DNA of 64,000 nucleotides from Undaria pinnatifida (taxonomy: Eukaryota > Sar > Phaeophyceae > Laminariales > Alariaceae). Positions 1-13,700 of this stretch are shown here, piece by piece. The notes below the pieces were generated by a model that had not been told where the DNA came from, did no database searches, and worked only from the letters and a program-made list of their open reading frames with translations. How positions within the stretch are numbered: position 1 is the first letter of the stretch; each line of letters starts with the position of its first letter. The stretch lies in NCBI GenBank assembly GCA_012845835.1, contig JABAKD010000020.1:16280306-16344305 (forward strand). The letters are read 5' to 3'. Made by a program: the position numbers and the translations under genes.

Positions 1-60
1 CATGCAGCGCATAAAACGCAAACCGCGCATACAACGCATACAACGAATGCAACGAATAAG

Positions 61-331
61 CGCCAACTCTCCGCACCTTCTCTACGGGATCCAACGCCTC
101 CCCAACCGGGATTCCAATCTCGTCTTTAGCCACGGTACCCTTGAAAGCCCCCCCCCCCAATACAGTGCATACCGCGCAAACAATACAAACCGCGCATACA
201 GCGCATACATCGCATAGATCGCATACAACGAACATGGCGCCAACTACCTCCAACCAATCCACGGAATCTAGTACCTCCCTGACCGGGTTTCCAATCTCGT
301 TGTTAGCCGCGGCACCCTTAATACCCCCCCC
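61..331 (-). repeat. Two decayed partial copies of the 454-612 exon
   Basis: Positions 61-153 and 239-331 each resemble 435-530, the 3' half of the exon at 454-612. On the minus strand they would read KGTVAKDEIGIPVGEALD and KGAAANNEIGNPVREVLD against KGAAANDDIGNPVREALD in the exon. The upstream half of the exon is missing and is replaced by a poly-G run in both copies. They lie downstream of the parent exon in transcript order. The flanking DNA is rich in GCATAC-type words. They look like tandem partial exon duplications rather than used exons, because I see no convincing acceptor. Confidence 0.6.
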
Positions 332-453
332 CCACCGCATATGGGGTTTATGGTCCTAAGGGACTATGGCCATGCATGATATGATTGCCACCCTCTCTCC
401 ATACAGCGCATATAACGCACAAAAGTAGGTATACAACAGCAAACTCTCTGCAC

Positions 454-3400
454 CTTCTCAACGGAATCCAAGGCCTCCCTGACCGGGTTTCCAATGTCGT
501 CGTTAGCCGCCGCACCCTTAAAAGCTTGTGCGGCGCCCTTGCCCACGCGTCCCCCGGCCGACGGTAAAGTTTTCGTCACGAGTTCTCCTGCCTCGTCCAG
601 CTTAGTCTTCACCTGAGAAATGAAACGAGAGGGTGCAAGGGGAGTGGGGGGGGGTTGGATGGGTTGAGTTTACTAGCATCACGACAACGCAGTGGTTTCG
701 TGGGGTTGGATTGGGGTGAGGCAGCACGGGTGGGCGAGGTGGGTGGGCAGGCGGGCAGGCGGGCCGGCGAGCGGGAGGGTGGGTCGGTGAGTGGGTGGGT
801 GGGTGAGCGAGGTAGTGAGTGAGTGAGTGAGTGAGTGAGTGAGTGAGTGAGTGAGTGAGTGAGTGAGTGAGTGAGTGAGTGAGTGAGTGAGTGAGTGAGT
901 GAGTGAGTGAGTGAGTCGGTTAGTGGGTGAGTGGGTGGGAGGTGGGTGGGTAGGTGGGTGGGTCGGTGGGTGGGTGGGTGGGTGGGGTGGGTGGTGGGTG
1001 CGTGGGTGGGTGGGTGGGTAGGAGGGTGGGTTGGCCAACTCACAGCCCCACTCATGACGGCTTGATTCCGATATTTTCCCAGATAGTTGGGGTTGGGAGT
1101 TTAGCGTTTGTGTCTTTCCTGGGTGGTGGCCTTAGTCAAATGTGTTTTTTTCCGCACAACAAAAATTGTCAAAGAAGCTGAGTCAGGTCGTAAGCAAACA
1201 AGCCCCCCCCCCCCCCCCCCAAAAAAACTGCGGGCCGAGGCACACAAAAAAAAGAGATTACCGCACGTACCTAGTATATCCTTCACGAGTTCGTACACCC
1301 GGTACAGCACCCGCGATCGAAGTACAACACGCACCGTGCAAAAATAAGTTTTGACCAAAGTCTCGATCTCACAGGGCTGACGTGTCTTTTGCAAATACGA
1401 AGAAAAAGGGTTGAGGATGTGCATCACACGTGGCTTAATGATATGTTATGGCGAAACTCTCGACCTAACAGCTGAGGCATCTTTGTAGTGTTTGAAAAAA
1501 ACGCCCGGACGGGGAAAGGGGATCGCTTGCTCACCGTCGGGCTGTTCTGGACAGCCTTGACGCCCGAACGGACGCTCTTGAAGATCTTGTCAACCGACGT
1601 CATTTCCTCCCTGTGACGAGCGAGCGCAGCAAAAAGAGAGTCAACATGAAAAACGAAAATCGTCAAATTTGAATATCAACTCACACCTCGGATAACGTAA
1701 AACTCGGACAACACCTGTCTACGTTATGGGGCCTAACGCAGGCGCTTGGCCACGTCCTAACATAGTGTTAGCTCGGGAGGAGTAATCACGGTAACGCGGT
1801 AACATAGTGTTAACTGGAAACCCACGAACGTGAACACGCATTAACGTTATGTCTCTTCTGGATCCCGTCCAGCTCTGGTACAGTAACATTATGTTACGCG
1901 GTAATATGTCCCTGTACTAACACCGTAACGCAATGTTAGGCTTTTACCGTAGGCGTACATTATCACTCTAACATGCCCAGATCGATATCCGCAGATTTGC
2001 TAACATGATAACATTGTGTTACTGCCTACACAGCGTTAGACGTAACACCGTAGCATTGTGTTACCCCTAATGGAGTGTTTGACATAACATAACGTAACGT
2101 TAATATGTTGTTCAGCACCACTAACACCGAACATTGTGTTGCATATAACACACATACCATTAACATAGTGATCCGCCCTACTAACATTACGTTATTCGGA
2201 CACCTCGTCTACTGCCTCAGGGTCGGATAACGTAACATTGAACGTACGTTAGCAACGTTATAGTCTTAGCCAGACCTTACGTAACATAATGTTAGGATGG
2301 TAGTCCAAACGCCGACGGCCCCCTATCACTATGTTACTATGTTACCTTCGTTAAAGATTTTGATCTCAACGTTTTATTACCGCGTTACCATAACAATCGA
2401 TCCCGTCCTAACATTATGTTACTGCGTTACCGTTAGGCTCGAAGTCGTTCTAACATTATGTTGTGATGTTACCATTTGGATCTTCCCGGGATCTGACATG
2501 TGCTACCTGTGTTAGCGGTAAAGCGGCGTCGTGGAGTAACATAATGTAGCCGTGTTGACATATTTCACCGAGATCCCGATACGCGGAGTAACATAATGTA
2601 GCCTTGTAATCCTATTTCGCCGAAATTGACTGCTGTCGCTAACACGGTAACACAATGTCAACGATTAAATGACCATGTACGTTATCCCTTCAACGCGTGT
2701 TGCGATAGCCACAACAGCACGACCCCCACTTATCACACTAACATGTAGTGTTATGTATGCGTTCAATTGGGCATGTACGTTATCCGTCTAAAGTGTGTGA
2801 GGGTAGCAAGAATCCCGCTGACACCCTAAGGTCACGTTATTCGCTACAGACTGCTCTCGCTAACATGGTGACATAATGCTAACGTTCAACTGACTGTTGT
2901 CGCGAGCACAGTAACATAATGTTAACGTTTAGTTGACCATGTACGTTGTCCCAGTAACGCGTGTTACGATAGTCACAAGGAATTCCGTTAACACACTAAC
3001 ATAGTGTTAATCCCTATGGGCTGCCTACCCTAACACCACAACACATAAATTGCGGTCAGTAGGGGACCAAGGTAACACTCTAACATAATGTTACACGATC
3101 GCACGTCAATAGCACAACACACTTAACACTATGCTACCACAAAACCCAGAAAGTACTTAACGTCGCAACGCAATGTTACCTTTTTTTTTCGCTGATCCGT
3201 AACAATTACGTCAAATGTTAATTGCTATGTTAGCCGAGGTGTGATCAACTTATATGTTTCAAAGTCAAAATCAAAGAAATAAAAACCATCACAATGAACA
3301 ATGACAACGACCACAACACTAACAGCACCAACAGCACCAACAGCACCAACAATGACGACGACGACGGCGACGACGACGACGACCGCCGAAAACTACAAGA

Positions 3401-6400
3401 ACAAGAACAACAACCTCCTCACCCCGACAAGGAGTTGTCGTCATATTCCTTCTTAGCCTCCTTGAAGGCGTCCCCTATGGAGGACGCCGCCCCGGAGATG
3501 GCACCGATCACGTCAACAGTCGAAGCCGCCACATCCTGCGCCTCGGGGGACTTGGCGTAGCTGCCGAGGGACGTCACCCCCGCCACCACCGACTGGTCAC
3601 GCGCACACACGCACAATCACGTCCGGAACACAAAAGAAAACGAACAAAACGAATACAACGAGTTTTGAATAAAAACTGGAACAAAAAGAAGAAAAAGTAC
3701 ACATATATATCAAATACCAGCAAAAATAAAAACAAGAGAAGAAAAAAACTGGTACCTGGTAAAAACACTGTTCTACGTTGATGGCATCTCCCGCCTCCCC
3801 CGCCCCCTCCCGCCCTTCCCCTTGTCAACTATTGATACCACGGTCTCGAAAAACACGAGTACACAACTAAAAAAACGAAAGATGATGGCAGCACCAGCGC
3901 AAGCACCAGCAGCATCACTATTAATAGCAGCAGCAACAACAGCAGCAAAAGAAACGAATTAAACGCCTTTTCTGCTCTGACCTTGGCAACTCCCACAGCC
4001 GCGGATTTGGATGACTCCGCGACGGCCTCGACCAGCTCCTTCTCGCTTAGCTCTTTCGACACCTTGAAAGCTCTGCCCGCCGAAATTTTCTTGGCTGACC
4101 ACCGCGCATACAACACACAGCACACATTGTACACATAGTTCAGAAAATACAACACGCACGTAGAGCACATTCAACGAACGTACACAAACTCACGTCATCA
4201 CGCGCATACAAACTTACGGCAAATGCATACATCAACGTACAATTAAAAGAAAAAAACGCGCATGCGGCACATTAAACACGTTTAGACGACAAAGTAAACG
4301 CGCATACGAGTACAGATATCATACAACACGTGCATACAAACACATAACATGCACACATAATAGCATACATAATAGCATACGGCACGCGCATATCATACAA
4401 ACACACGCCGCGCGCATACAAGCAAACGACACGCGCATATATTAACGTACAACACGCGCACACAGCACATGCAACACGCACATACAGATCATACAGCACA
4501 ATCAACACGCACATACAGAATCTACAACACGCGCATACAGTAACGTACAGCACGCGAACACCGCACACTCAACAAGCGTGTACAGAGCATAAAACACGCG
4601 CATGCGGAACATTCGACACGTTCCTACATGAAATAGAACATGAGCATAACAGCTTACAATACGCACATATGTCACATACGTACGGCAACGCCATCCCTCC
4701 CGCCCTGCCTCAACCTCTTCCTCTCTCCGCCCAACCCTTTCCCCAGCCCACCAGTATCGAACATGAGTATCATACAAGGTTTCTGCGCTGACGCGCAACG
4801 CTAAATTAATGTGATTCCAAGGCTATCGGACAACCGAAGGGTAGGTCGAAGCGCTTGCGTTGTTTGGTAAGAACGTTAACCCTAGATTTTATACGTTACG
4901 AACCAGTACGTACGTAGAAAGGCCGACGCCGGGACGCAAAACAACAAAAGGGGAGCTCCATTTTATCCTACAGCGGCAGTGAAAAAGATTATTTGTCATG
5001 CGACAACGCGCAGCGTGAGTCACAAAAAACGACAAAACATACAGAAAAATCAGACAAGGTTCGATAAAAACGAACCATAAGAACCGTACGCAGGCCCGAC
5101 ACGCCAGGTAGCTAACTTGCTTGTTCTCAGTTTCGTCTGCACCTGCTCCATCTGCGCCATCCCGGACAATCTCCGTCGTAGAAGAGACCTCTCCGAGCAC
5201 CTCCTTCTTCTGCTCAACCGAGTCCAGCAGCCGAGTGCGAAGGGACGCGACCTGAGCGTCGCTCGCCTCCATGTCCTCCACGGAAGACAGAAGCACCTGA
5301 ATACCGTAGTCACGTAGCAGGTAAAGCTGTTGCTACGGACTCGCGCAGGTCGGTATTTGTAACAGTCGCCAACTGTTTTGCGTTGGTGGGAAACGGGAAA
5401 GACCCAACCAAACCCAACCCAACCCAACCCAACCTAAAACCCAAACCCAACCAAACCCAAAACCCAAACCCAACCAAACCCAAACCCAACTCAACCCAAC
5501 CCAACCCAACCCAACCCAACCCAAAACCCAACCCCAACCAAACCCAAACCCAACTCAACCCAACCCAACCCAACCCAACCCAACCCAACCCAACCCAACC
5601 CAACCCAACCCAACCCAACCCAACCCAACCCAACCCAACCCAACCCAACCCAACCCAACCCAACCCAACCCAACCCAACCCAACCCAACCCAACCCAACC
5701 CAACCCAACCCAACCCAAACCCAAACCCAAACCCAAACCCGAACCCAAACCCGAACCCAACCCAACCCAACCCTACAACATATATTTGAGGTCGCGCCTC
5801 CTTCCCACCACGTATCAGTAATTATCCGGCACAAGCATGGCTGGAAGCGAGTCCCTATCCTTTGGCGTCGTCGGAAATTAGGAAAAGGCGTTTCGACCAA
5901 GGCTACGTACGGTATAGGGGTCACTTTTGGGCATGAATGTCGGTTGACGGGCTAGTTTTGACCCGTCAAGGCGTCTTTGGGCTCATCATACTAGTTTTAG
6001 TGTGTAGAGTTCCTTGACGGCTTGGCGGCTGTCCGCAATGGGGCAAGAGTGCCGTCAACCCCGACATCTTTGGTTTTGGAGGATTTTTCCGCGGTGGCTC
6101 GGAGTCACTCGCGGGAGCGCCCCCCCCCCCCCCTGTGCGGTCTTGAGCTTTCGAGCTGTTCTTTTTTTCGATAAGAATTCCGCAATGGAACGGTGAGCTG
6201 CGCCGCGCTAAACAACTCGCCTAAAGTACTTTCATAAAATGATTCTAACCACATCAGCTGCGAGTTCGACGAATTTAGGGTCGATACTCATCTTTGCAAG
6301 CTGCGTACTACATCGATCGTCCGTTTTTAGTAAGTTTCATGAGTCAGGACCTAATATAAAATTACAGCGTACTACACTGCTTTTTCCCGCCAGGTACTGA

Positions 6401-9400
6401 GACACTCGTGCGAGTTGTCAACGCGCACTACAGTAGTGAACATGCGGGTACCCTCCCCTTACCGTTGTCTCACTATTTGGCTCGGAATAAACCGGGGCCT
6501 TGGAACTCGCGCATCAAGGATATTCGAAACTTTCATCAAGTGGTCTGCGTTATCATCAGTCGGCGGACGCTTTAGGCAACTCGAAGGGGGTAAGTACCCT
6601 GTGCTTTGGCGTCGCCAAAATTCGGTACTCGCAGTCGTTCGTAATATAACGAGGCGAGATTGGAAAGGGGACCATCGCGTCCTCGCCCCCCCCCCCCCCC
6701 CGCCCCCCTCCGCCCTCTGTATTGGAAAAACAGGGGAGCGGTCATTACTTTTAGCGTTGCGTGTGGGGTTAACCATTGTATCATGGATGGCTGCAGTCTG
6801 TTAGACCATACACCCTTGCATCCGTACCAAAGCCGGGACAGAGCACGTCGAGTTTTCGACACCACGCAAACATTGCGTGCACCAAGCGCGAAGCCACCGT
6901 GAGGTGTTAGGCGAGCCGCATGAAGGGTAAGCTACAACCTGACAAAAACCGCTTGTGAGGCGTACTTCGGTACCTTGTGCGTACTCTCTGGCATATGGGT
7001 GATATCATCGAATGGCATAATCTATTTTACAAAGAGAACCGAGGCAAGGCAAGGCAAGGCCAGGCAAGGCAAGGCAAGGCACCGCACCTCCTGAAGGTCT
7101 TCGACATCCTGCCAATTGTACGCCCTCATCCGTGCGGTGTCCTGCTGGGACGGCAGGGCGGCCACCACGCCGTTCATCGTGTCCGCCCGGGACGACGTCG
7201 ATACGAGCTCCTTCTCTAACTGTGGGTGGCCAGGGACGGGGAGAAGAGGCGTTACAAAGGGTGGCTGGGGGATTGAGGGAGTGCAATGATGGGCGGAGTG
7301 TATTCAAGACGTGCGGTATGCTAAGTTACACGTAGCGGGGTGGGGGTGGGTGGGCGGGAGGGCAAAAAAAGGGAGAAAGAGAAACCGTGGTAGTGGATGA
7401 CGGAGGGCGAAGGGTGGGGGGTAAGGGGGGACGGGGGGGGAGGCTCGGCGCGCTGTCGACAACGACCACACGCACATCAACAAACCAACTTGTCCTTACA
7501 TGTACTACAGCGAATTCCACGGCACACGTGCTAGGTTTGAAGGTGGCTCGTTTTTTCTTCCACTGTTTATTGATTCTTATCGATGTTTTTACCTTTTCCT
7601 TGCACTCAAAGAGGTCCTCCAAGAGCATGACCTCGATCGACGTCACGTCCGCCTGCGAGAAAAGTCCAAGAGGTTTGTGCGCGCGGTTTTAAGCAACGGA
7701 AGTGGTATGGCGGAGGCGGCGGGAAAATGGTGTGGTGCAGGGGGCGGGGGGGGGGCGAGGGGGGGGGGGGGGGGGGGAAGGGGAGGGGAGGGAAGGAGCC
7801 AGAAAGGGGGGTGAGATGAGTGGAAGGGAGATGTGTTAAGGAGAGGGGAGGGGAGGGGAGGGGGACTAGATTTTAAACACTAGGACAAGATTTCTAACAC
7901 GACGAAATCTACAATATTTCAAAGTTGTTGACACATACCGATAGCTGCCTCTCTCTCTACCCCCGCCTCCTCTCCCTCTCTCTCGTCCTCTTGCCGCGTT
8001 AGAACACAAGCAAAGCAGAAACTAACCCTCTCTACCGTGCTTTCTCTCTCGATCGCTAAATAACACCTGTATACCGTATACAACGTCTCCTAACCAAAAA
8101 CAATCAACACATCATGTAACCCCTTTTTAACTACATGCATATCCCGACGGCAGGAAGAATATCATTATTCTCACCTTCTTAGCCATTGCAGCCTCGATTG
8201 GCGCTCGGATCGAGGCCTCCTCCACCTGTCCGCGCAGAGCCTGTAGCCGAGGGTTTGCACACAAAAGAAGTTGTGGTAGTTGCGTCAGGGCCTACGAAAG
8301 TACATGGCCGTCATGACCACCATCCATTTCCATCACCACCACACTATCATGGCCATCGCTGATTGCGTTAAAAACCACCACCAGCACCCCCATCACCAAA
8401 ACGCCACCACCACCAACACGCCACCATCACCATCACCACCACCACCACTCCACCTGCACAATTACCCTGACCATCACACCACCACCACTCCACCTGCACA
8501 ATTACCCTGACCATCACAGCCTCCATCAACACCACCCCTCCCTCGTCACACCATCGCCAGCACCACCACTCCCACCAGAACAGTCACCCCCACTACCATA
8601 CCCCCCTCCCCGCCCTCCACCACCGCCACTCCCCCACTACCATACCCCCCTCCCCGCCCTCCACCACCGCCACTCCCACCCCTATCATCCCTCCCACCAC
8701 CATCGCCATAAACAAAAAAATAGCGAGAGCTCACCTGCATCTGAGCGAGCAAGTCTTGCTCTCTCTCGATCAGCTCCTGTTTTTCCGCGATCGTCTCGTC
8801 AAACTCTTTCAGCAGGCCCCGTAGTTCCGTCTTGAAAAAACAACCAATCAACCAACCAACCGACCCACAAAACAATTGCCCAACCAACCAAGCAATCGAA
8901 GAAAGGCAAAGCAAAGCAAGCAAGCACACAAGCAAGCAAAGCGAGTCAGCAAGCGAGCAAAGTTCCACCGCACGCAAGGAGGGCCACACATATGTTAAAG
9001 AACGGGGAAGGGGGCGATCGAGACAACACAGAGAACGTAACGAAGTTAGAGCACACACAAAAAACGGGGCATGTGCGGGGGAGTACGAGCTCGTCGCATA
9101 AGCAACAGTGCGATATGAGACAGACATAATACATGTCTGGCAAACAAAACAGAGGAGACATTTTTTTATTAGCGGTTTTCGTCCAAACTTATACTTCGAA
9201 GTATAATCAACACGTAACTGTCGCCGAACAGCTTTTTCGTCTCCCTACTCCTCGCCGGAGACGTCAGTAATACGGATGCACCGAATAAGAAACAGCGGCC
9301 AAAGTCATCCTTATCACATAATATGAAAGACGTATACCATCAGCCGTCGACGCATAATCAACCAACTGAGGGGACTATTTTCGGATCACCCGCACGGATA

Positions 9401-10631
9401 ACGCCATCAATCCGCTAACGTCGCGACGTCCGTTCAATTCTTCAGAGACTTATTCGGTGCCAGGATACCCTGCGGGAAACCGCCTTCCATGTGCGCAACC
9501 GAACCTCCCACAGCCGCGCGACCGTGCCACGGCGCTCCCCCACAGCAGCTCTCGGTACCTCCGGCAGGAAAAAAGCCGTCGCCCGCGAGCGGGGGTCGGT
9601 CTAATATTCTAGGCTTCAATCACATGGCTCGGCGATAGGGCGGTCAACTTTAGAGTTGAGCGAAGTGGGTTCAACTCCCAGCTCGACACCTCGTTTGCTT
9701 TTTGTTGTTGTTGCTTTTTAATGGTTTTTCTTACGTACAGCCTCGGTACAGCACAAAAATATGCTATCACCGATATTTACGCTCGGTGTCCCCGCGGTCT
9801 CCGCTGGCTAGCTGTGTGTGTCCGGAGTGACCCCAGGTGGGTGGGTGGGTGGGTGGGTCCATCGGGTTTGTGGGCGAGTGGGTGGGTTGGTGATCGGTAG
9901 GTAATGATTTGGTGGGTGAGTAAAAGTGAGTGGATGAATCTGGGTGGGTGGGTGGGTGAGAGTTGGTGGGTGAGTGGATGGGTGCTTGGGGGGATGGGTG
10001 GGTGGGCGGGTGACCGGGTTGCGGATGGGACGTGGCCGTACCGGCCCCGTTGGCGTAGCAGCGTTCGTACCACTAGCCATCTCTGATAGGTACAACAGGT
10101 GTGTCAATGACAGATCTAATAGGTCCAATAGATCCAGTAGCTCTACACAATAATTATTATTTGTGACCTAAACCTCCTCAAAAACCTCCCCCCCCCCCCC
10201 CCCTCTTGCTCTCCCTTACTCAAACGCCCCACCAAATATCGAAATCCGCCACATTAATAAACACTTCACGCACAGGATATCACCTCATTATCTTTCGAGA
10301 GCCATCCATGCCGCTGTGTCCCCCCCCCCCCCCGCCTCGAACGCCCCTTTCTTCCCCATCACCCGCACCTTCGCCTAGACCTAGCACCACACGTATAACA
10401 AACCCCTCACCTAAAGCCCTTTCCCCCCCCCCCCCCCCGCCCCCCGCCCCCACCCCCCACCCTCCCCCCCCCAACCCATCCCAACCCCACCCCCTCGAAC
10501 ACTCCACCCTCTCTTTACTCACTGATTGTACGACTTACCCCAGAATATACACGATAAACTGATGTATTATTTCCAAAAATGTCACATTTGTCCCCTCGAA
10601 ATAATGTATAGTTTCCAGGCACATATCGAGT

Positions 10632-10670
<39 letters not shown>

Positions 10671-10674
10671 CGCC

Positions 10675-10723
<49 letters not shown>

Positions 10724-13700
10724 CCCCCAATAATATACTGGTGCCAAAACCGTCAGATTTATCCCCTCGAAAGGATTTATAGCTTACATGCACAAATTGC
10801 CCCTTTCCCCCCCCCCCCCCCCCCGCCCCCCTCCAAACCCGCTCGCTTTTGATCAAAACCAGGCCCCCCCTTTGCCTTCACAGCTGTCAGATTTTGTCCC
10901 CCTCAGAAACGGGTTTTATAGTTTCCGCGCACAGACTGACTAAAATCATCCTGTTGACCCTGATAGCTACACTGTAGCTGTAAGGGGAGTCGCCGACCTA
11001 TATCCTTAATGAGGACACACAACTCGTAATGCGCGCGATCGGAGTATCACACACAGCTTGCAAAGATGAGTTTCGACGAAATCTTCGATCTCACAGCTGG
11101 AGTGTATTTTAATTTTTATAATAATAGCTCCAACGGCTCATGTAGCTTCATAAATAGCTCAAACAGCTCGGGCCCTCGACACAAAAACGCCGAACAAAAT
11201 AGCGTGGAAAACATGTATTCCTCACCTCACGGTCGATCTCGATGTCCCTCTCCTGCTGCAGCTTCAGGCTCAGCTGACTAATCTCAGAGGCGATCACGTT
11301 CTCCACTTCCTCTTTCTTCGCGAACGACCTATCGGAGTATCGTGTATCGGGTGTCAGGTATCGGGTATCAGGTATCGGGTATCAGGTATCTCATGTTATT
11401 ACCGGGTGTCGGGTATTCAGTGGCGATCACGTTATCCATTTTCTCTTTCTTCGCGAACGACCTATATTTCCGGGTATCAGGTATCGAGTATCGGGTATCA
11501 CGAATCGTATATCATGTATTGGGTGTCATATACTGGTATCGGTTATCAGATATCAGGTATTGGGTATCGGGTATCATGCACCAGTATCAGGCACCAGAGG
11601 GTATCATGTATCGGGTATCAGGTATCGAGTTATCAGGTGGAGAGCAGATGGATATTAAGTAAATGTATCAAGTACCAGAGTCTGTTCGTAGCAGGTGCCT
11701 AGTGTCAGGCGTCAGGGGACATGAAGTATCAGGAAGCATCAGGTACCAGAAAAATCAGGAGATAGCAGAAAAGATCAGGCATCGCGTATTACGTATCAGG
11801 TCTCAGGTATCAGGTACCGTGCATCATGAGAGAAACTCGCGCTAAGCGGGCAGGCGCGCGAGAGCAACGACACCCGCTTGCGTGCGAGCAGTCAGCGGGG
11901 TTCCCGGGACGGGTCACCCCCCGGCCGCAAAATTGACATAAACTTGCTTGCGTGCACGGGCGCGCGCTACACCATATATCACAATAATCTGTGTTTGGGA
12001 ACTCAGAGGGGGACATTGTCGATATCAAAATGAAGACGATAACCGCGTTCTGGGGCTTCCAGAGGGGAAAAAAAAGTCCAAAACAAATCACGCTATTACG
12101 GGAGGGGGGGGGGGGGCATAGCAATCAGAACCTACGATAAACAAGAGAACCTATATATTCCCCAACTTTTCACTGCTGTTATAACAATATTTTCACACCT
12201 CAGACAGATAAACGATCTAAAGAACGATCTAAAGAACTATATAGAAAAAGGTCTAGAAAACGATCCAGAGAACGATCCAGAGAACGATTTAAGATCATCT
12301 ACAGTAATCCTGTATCCGCCGTTAGGAGGTGTATCTAGATCACGATCTAGATCATCTCCAGCATTAGAACCTGTATCTGCCGTTACGAAATGGATCTAGA
12401 TCACGATCTAGATCACGATCTAAGATCATCTAAAGTAGATCCTATATCTGCCATTATGAGATGCATCTACAGTAAATCACCATTTAGATCATTTACAGTA
12501 GATCTTGTGTCTGCCGTTATGCTATGTATCTACAGCAGATCACGATCTAGATCATCTAGATCGTCTACAGCAGATCCTGTATACGCCGTTATGAGACGCA
12601 TCTACCGTATATCACCATCTAGATCATCTACAGCAGATCTTGTGTCTGCCGTTATGAGATGTATCTACAGTAGATCACGATCTAGATGATCTAGATGATC
12701 TACAGTAGATCCTGTATCAGCCGTTATGAGATGTTGCGCAGTATCTGCATACAGAGTGCACACTCGAGCCTGGAAACGTTTGCTAGACCGTGCAGATTGT
12801 GCGGCAACATGAGCTTCCCTGAAAAGTAAAAAAATCATCAAGCTGGGATAGGTGACCTGTCCGATGCGTGCTTGCAAAATTTGGTTATTTTTACTGCCAG
12901 GTATCTTCTCCCGTAATAAGATTATCGGCCGCACAAAGCAGCCAGCCTGTAGCTAAAGGGTTGAGGGATAAGGGGCGGCATGAACAAGGACGGCACAGCA
13001 GTAGGGAGGAGCTATGCGACACTTGTACAGCATCATAGTGATGCTTGCACTGAGGCACACTCACACTCGACGCAAGATAAACCGCACCCGTCGTTTTTTC
13101 GGGCGCCATGCCTGGGAAACCCGAAATGTTCAAACCTTTCGAAGGGCCACCCCATACATTTCCCCATACATTTCGACCAAGAAAGCGACCATGTCGTTTT
13201 TTTCCAAGCGTCCACGAAGAGCATCAAGCAGTACGAGTGTCACCACGCTCCCCGCCTGCCGCGCAGCTCCTTACATTGCGGTGAGGACACATCCCCTAAC
13301 CCAGTGGACCGGATTTCTTCGTGTGGCGGACACTGTTATCGGCATTTGTTCCAGGGCTCTTCAAGGGTCGGACCAGTTCTCGCGGGTCAGGCCCGGTCAT
13401 GGCGAACCAACCCGACCCGTGACGTACGCAAGCCTCTTGACCCGACCCGAGCTGACCCGTGAGAGACGCGTGCTACGATAGAGGGGTGCACGTTTTTTTT
13501 TCTTCAAGGTTCCTCAACTTGGGAGCTTAAGACCTCTCTAAGGCAAAAACTGATTTGGAGAAACATAACACTGCTGCCGGATGAAAAAATCTCATGGCCT
13601 AGATACACAACAAGACAATCATGCAAAAAAACGGCCTCTTATTTTTTCTTTTCCCGACGATTTTGTAGTTAAGGAGCCCCGTCATTCAGAAACCATTTCG

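Noticed and set aside
5401-5780. Telomere or interstitial telomere repeat
   Set aside because: The period is five (CCCAA), with some CCCAAA, and does not match TTAGGG, TTTAGGG or TTTTAGGG types.
5310-5955. Frames of 190-204 codons over the CCCAA array
   Set aside because: Pure repeat products on both strands; the only likely exon nearby is 5117-5296.
10015-10080. ATG at 10080 as the start codon of the coiled-coil gene
   Set aside because: The peptide from this ATG is Pro/Thr-rich and unlike the helices on both sides. Upstream exons join in phase, so it is kept only as an optional internal exon.
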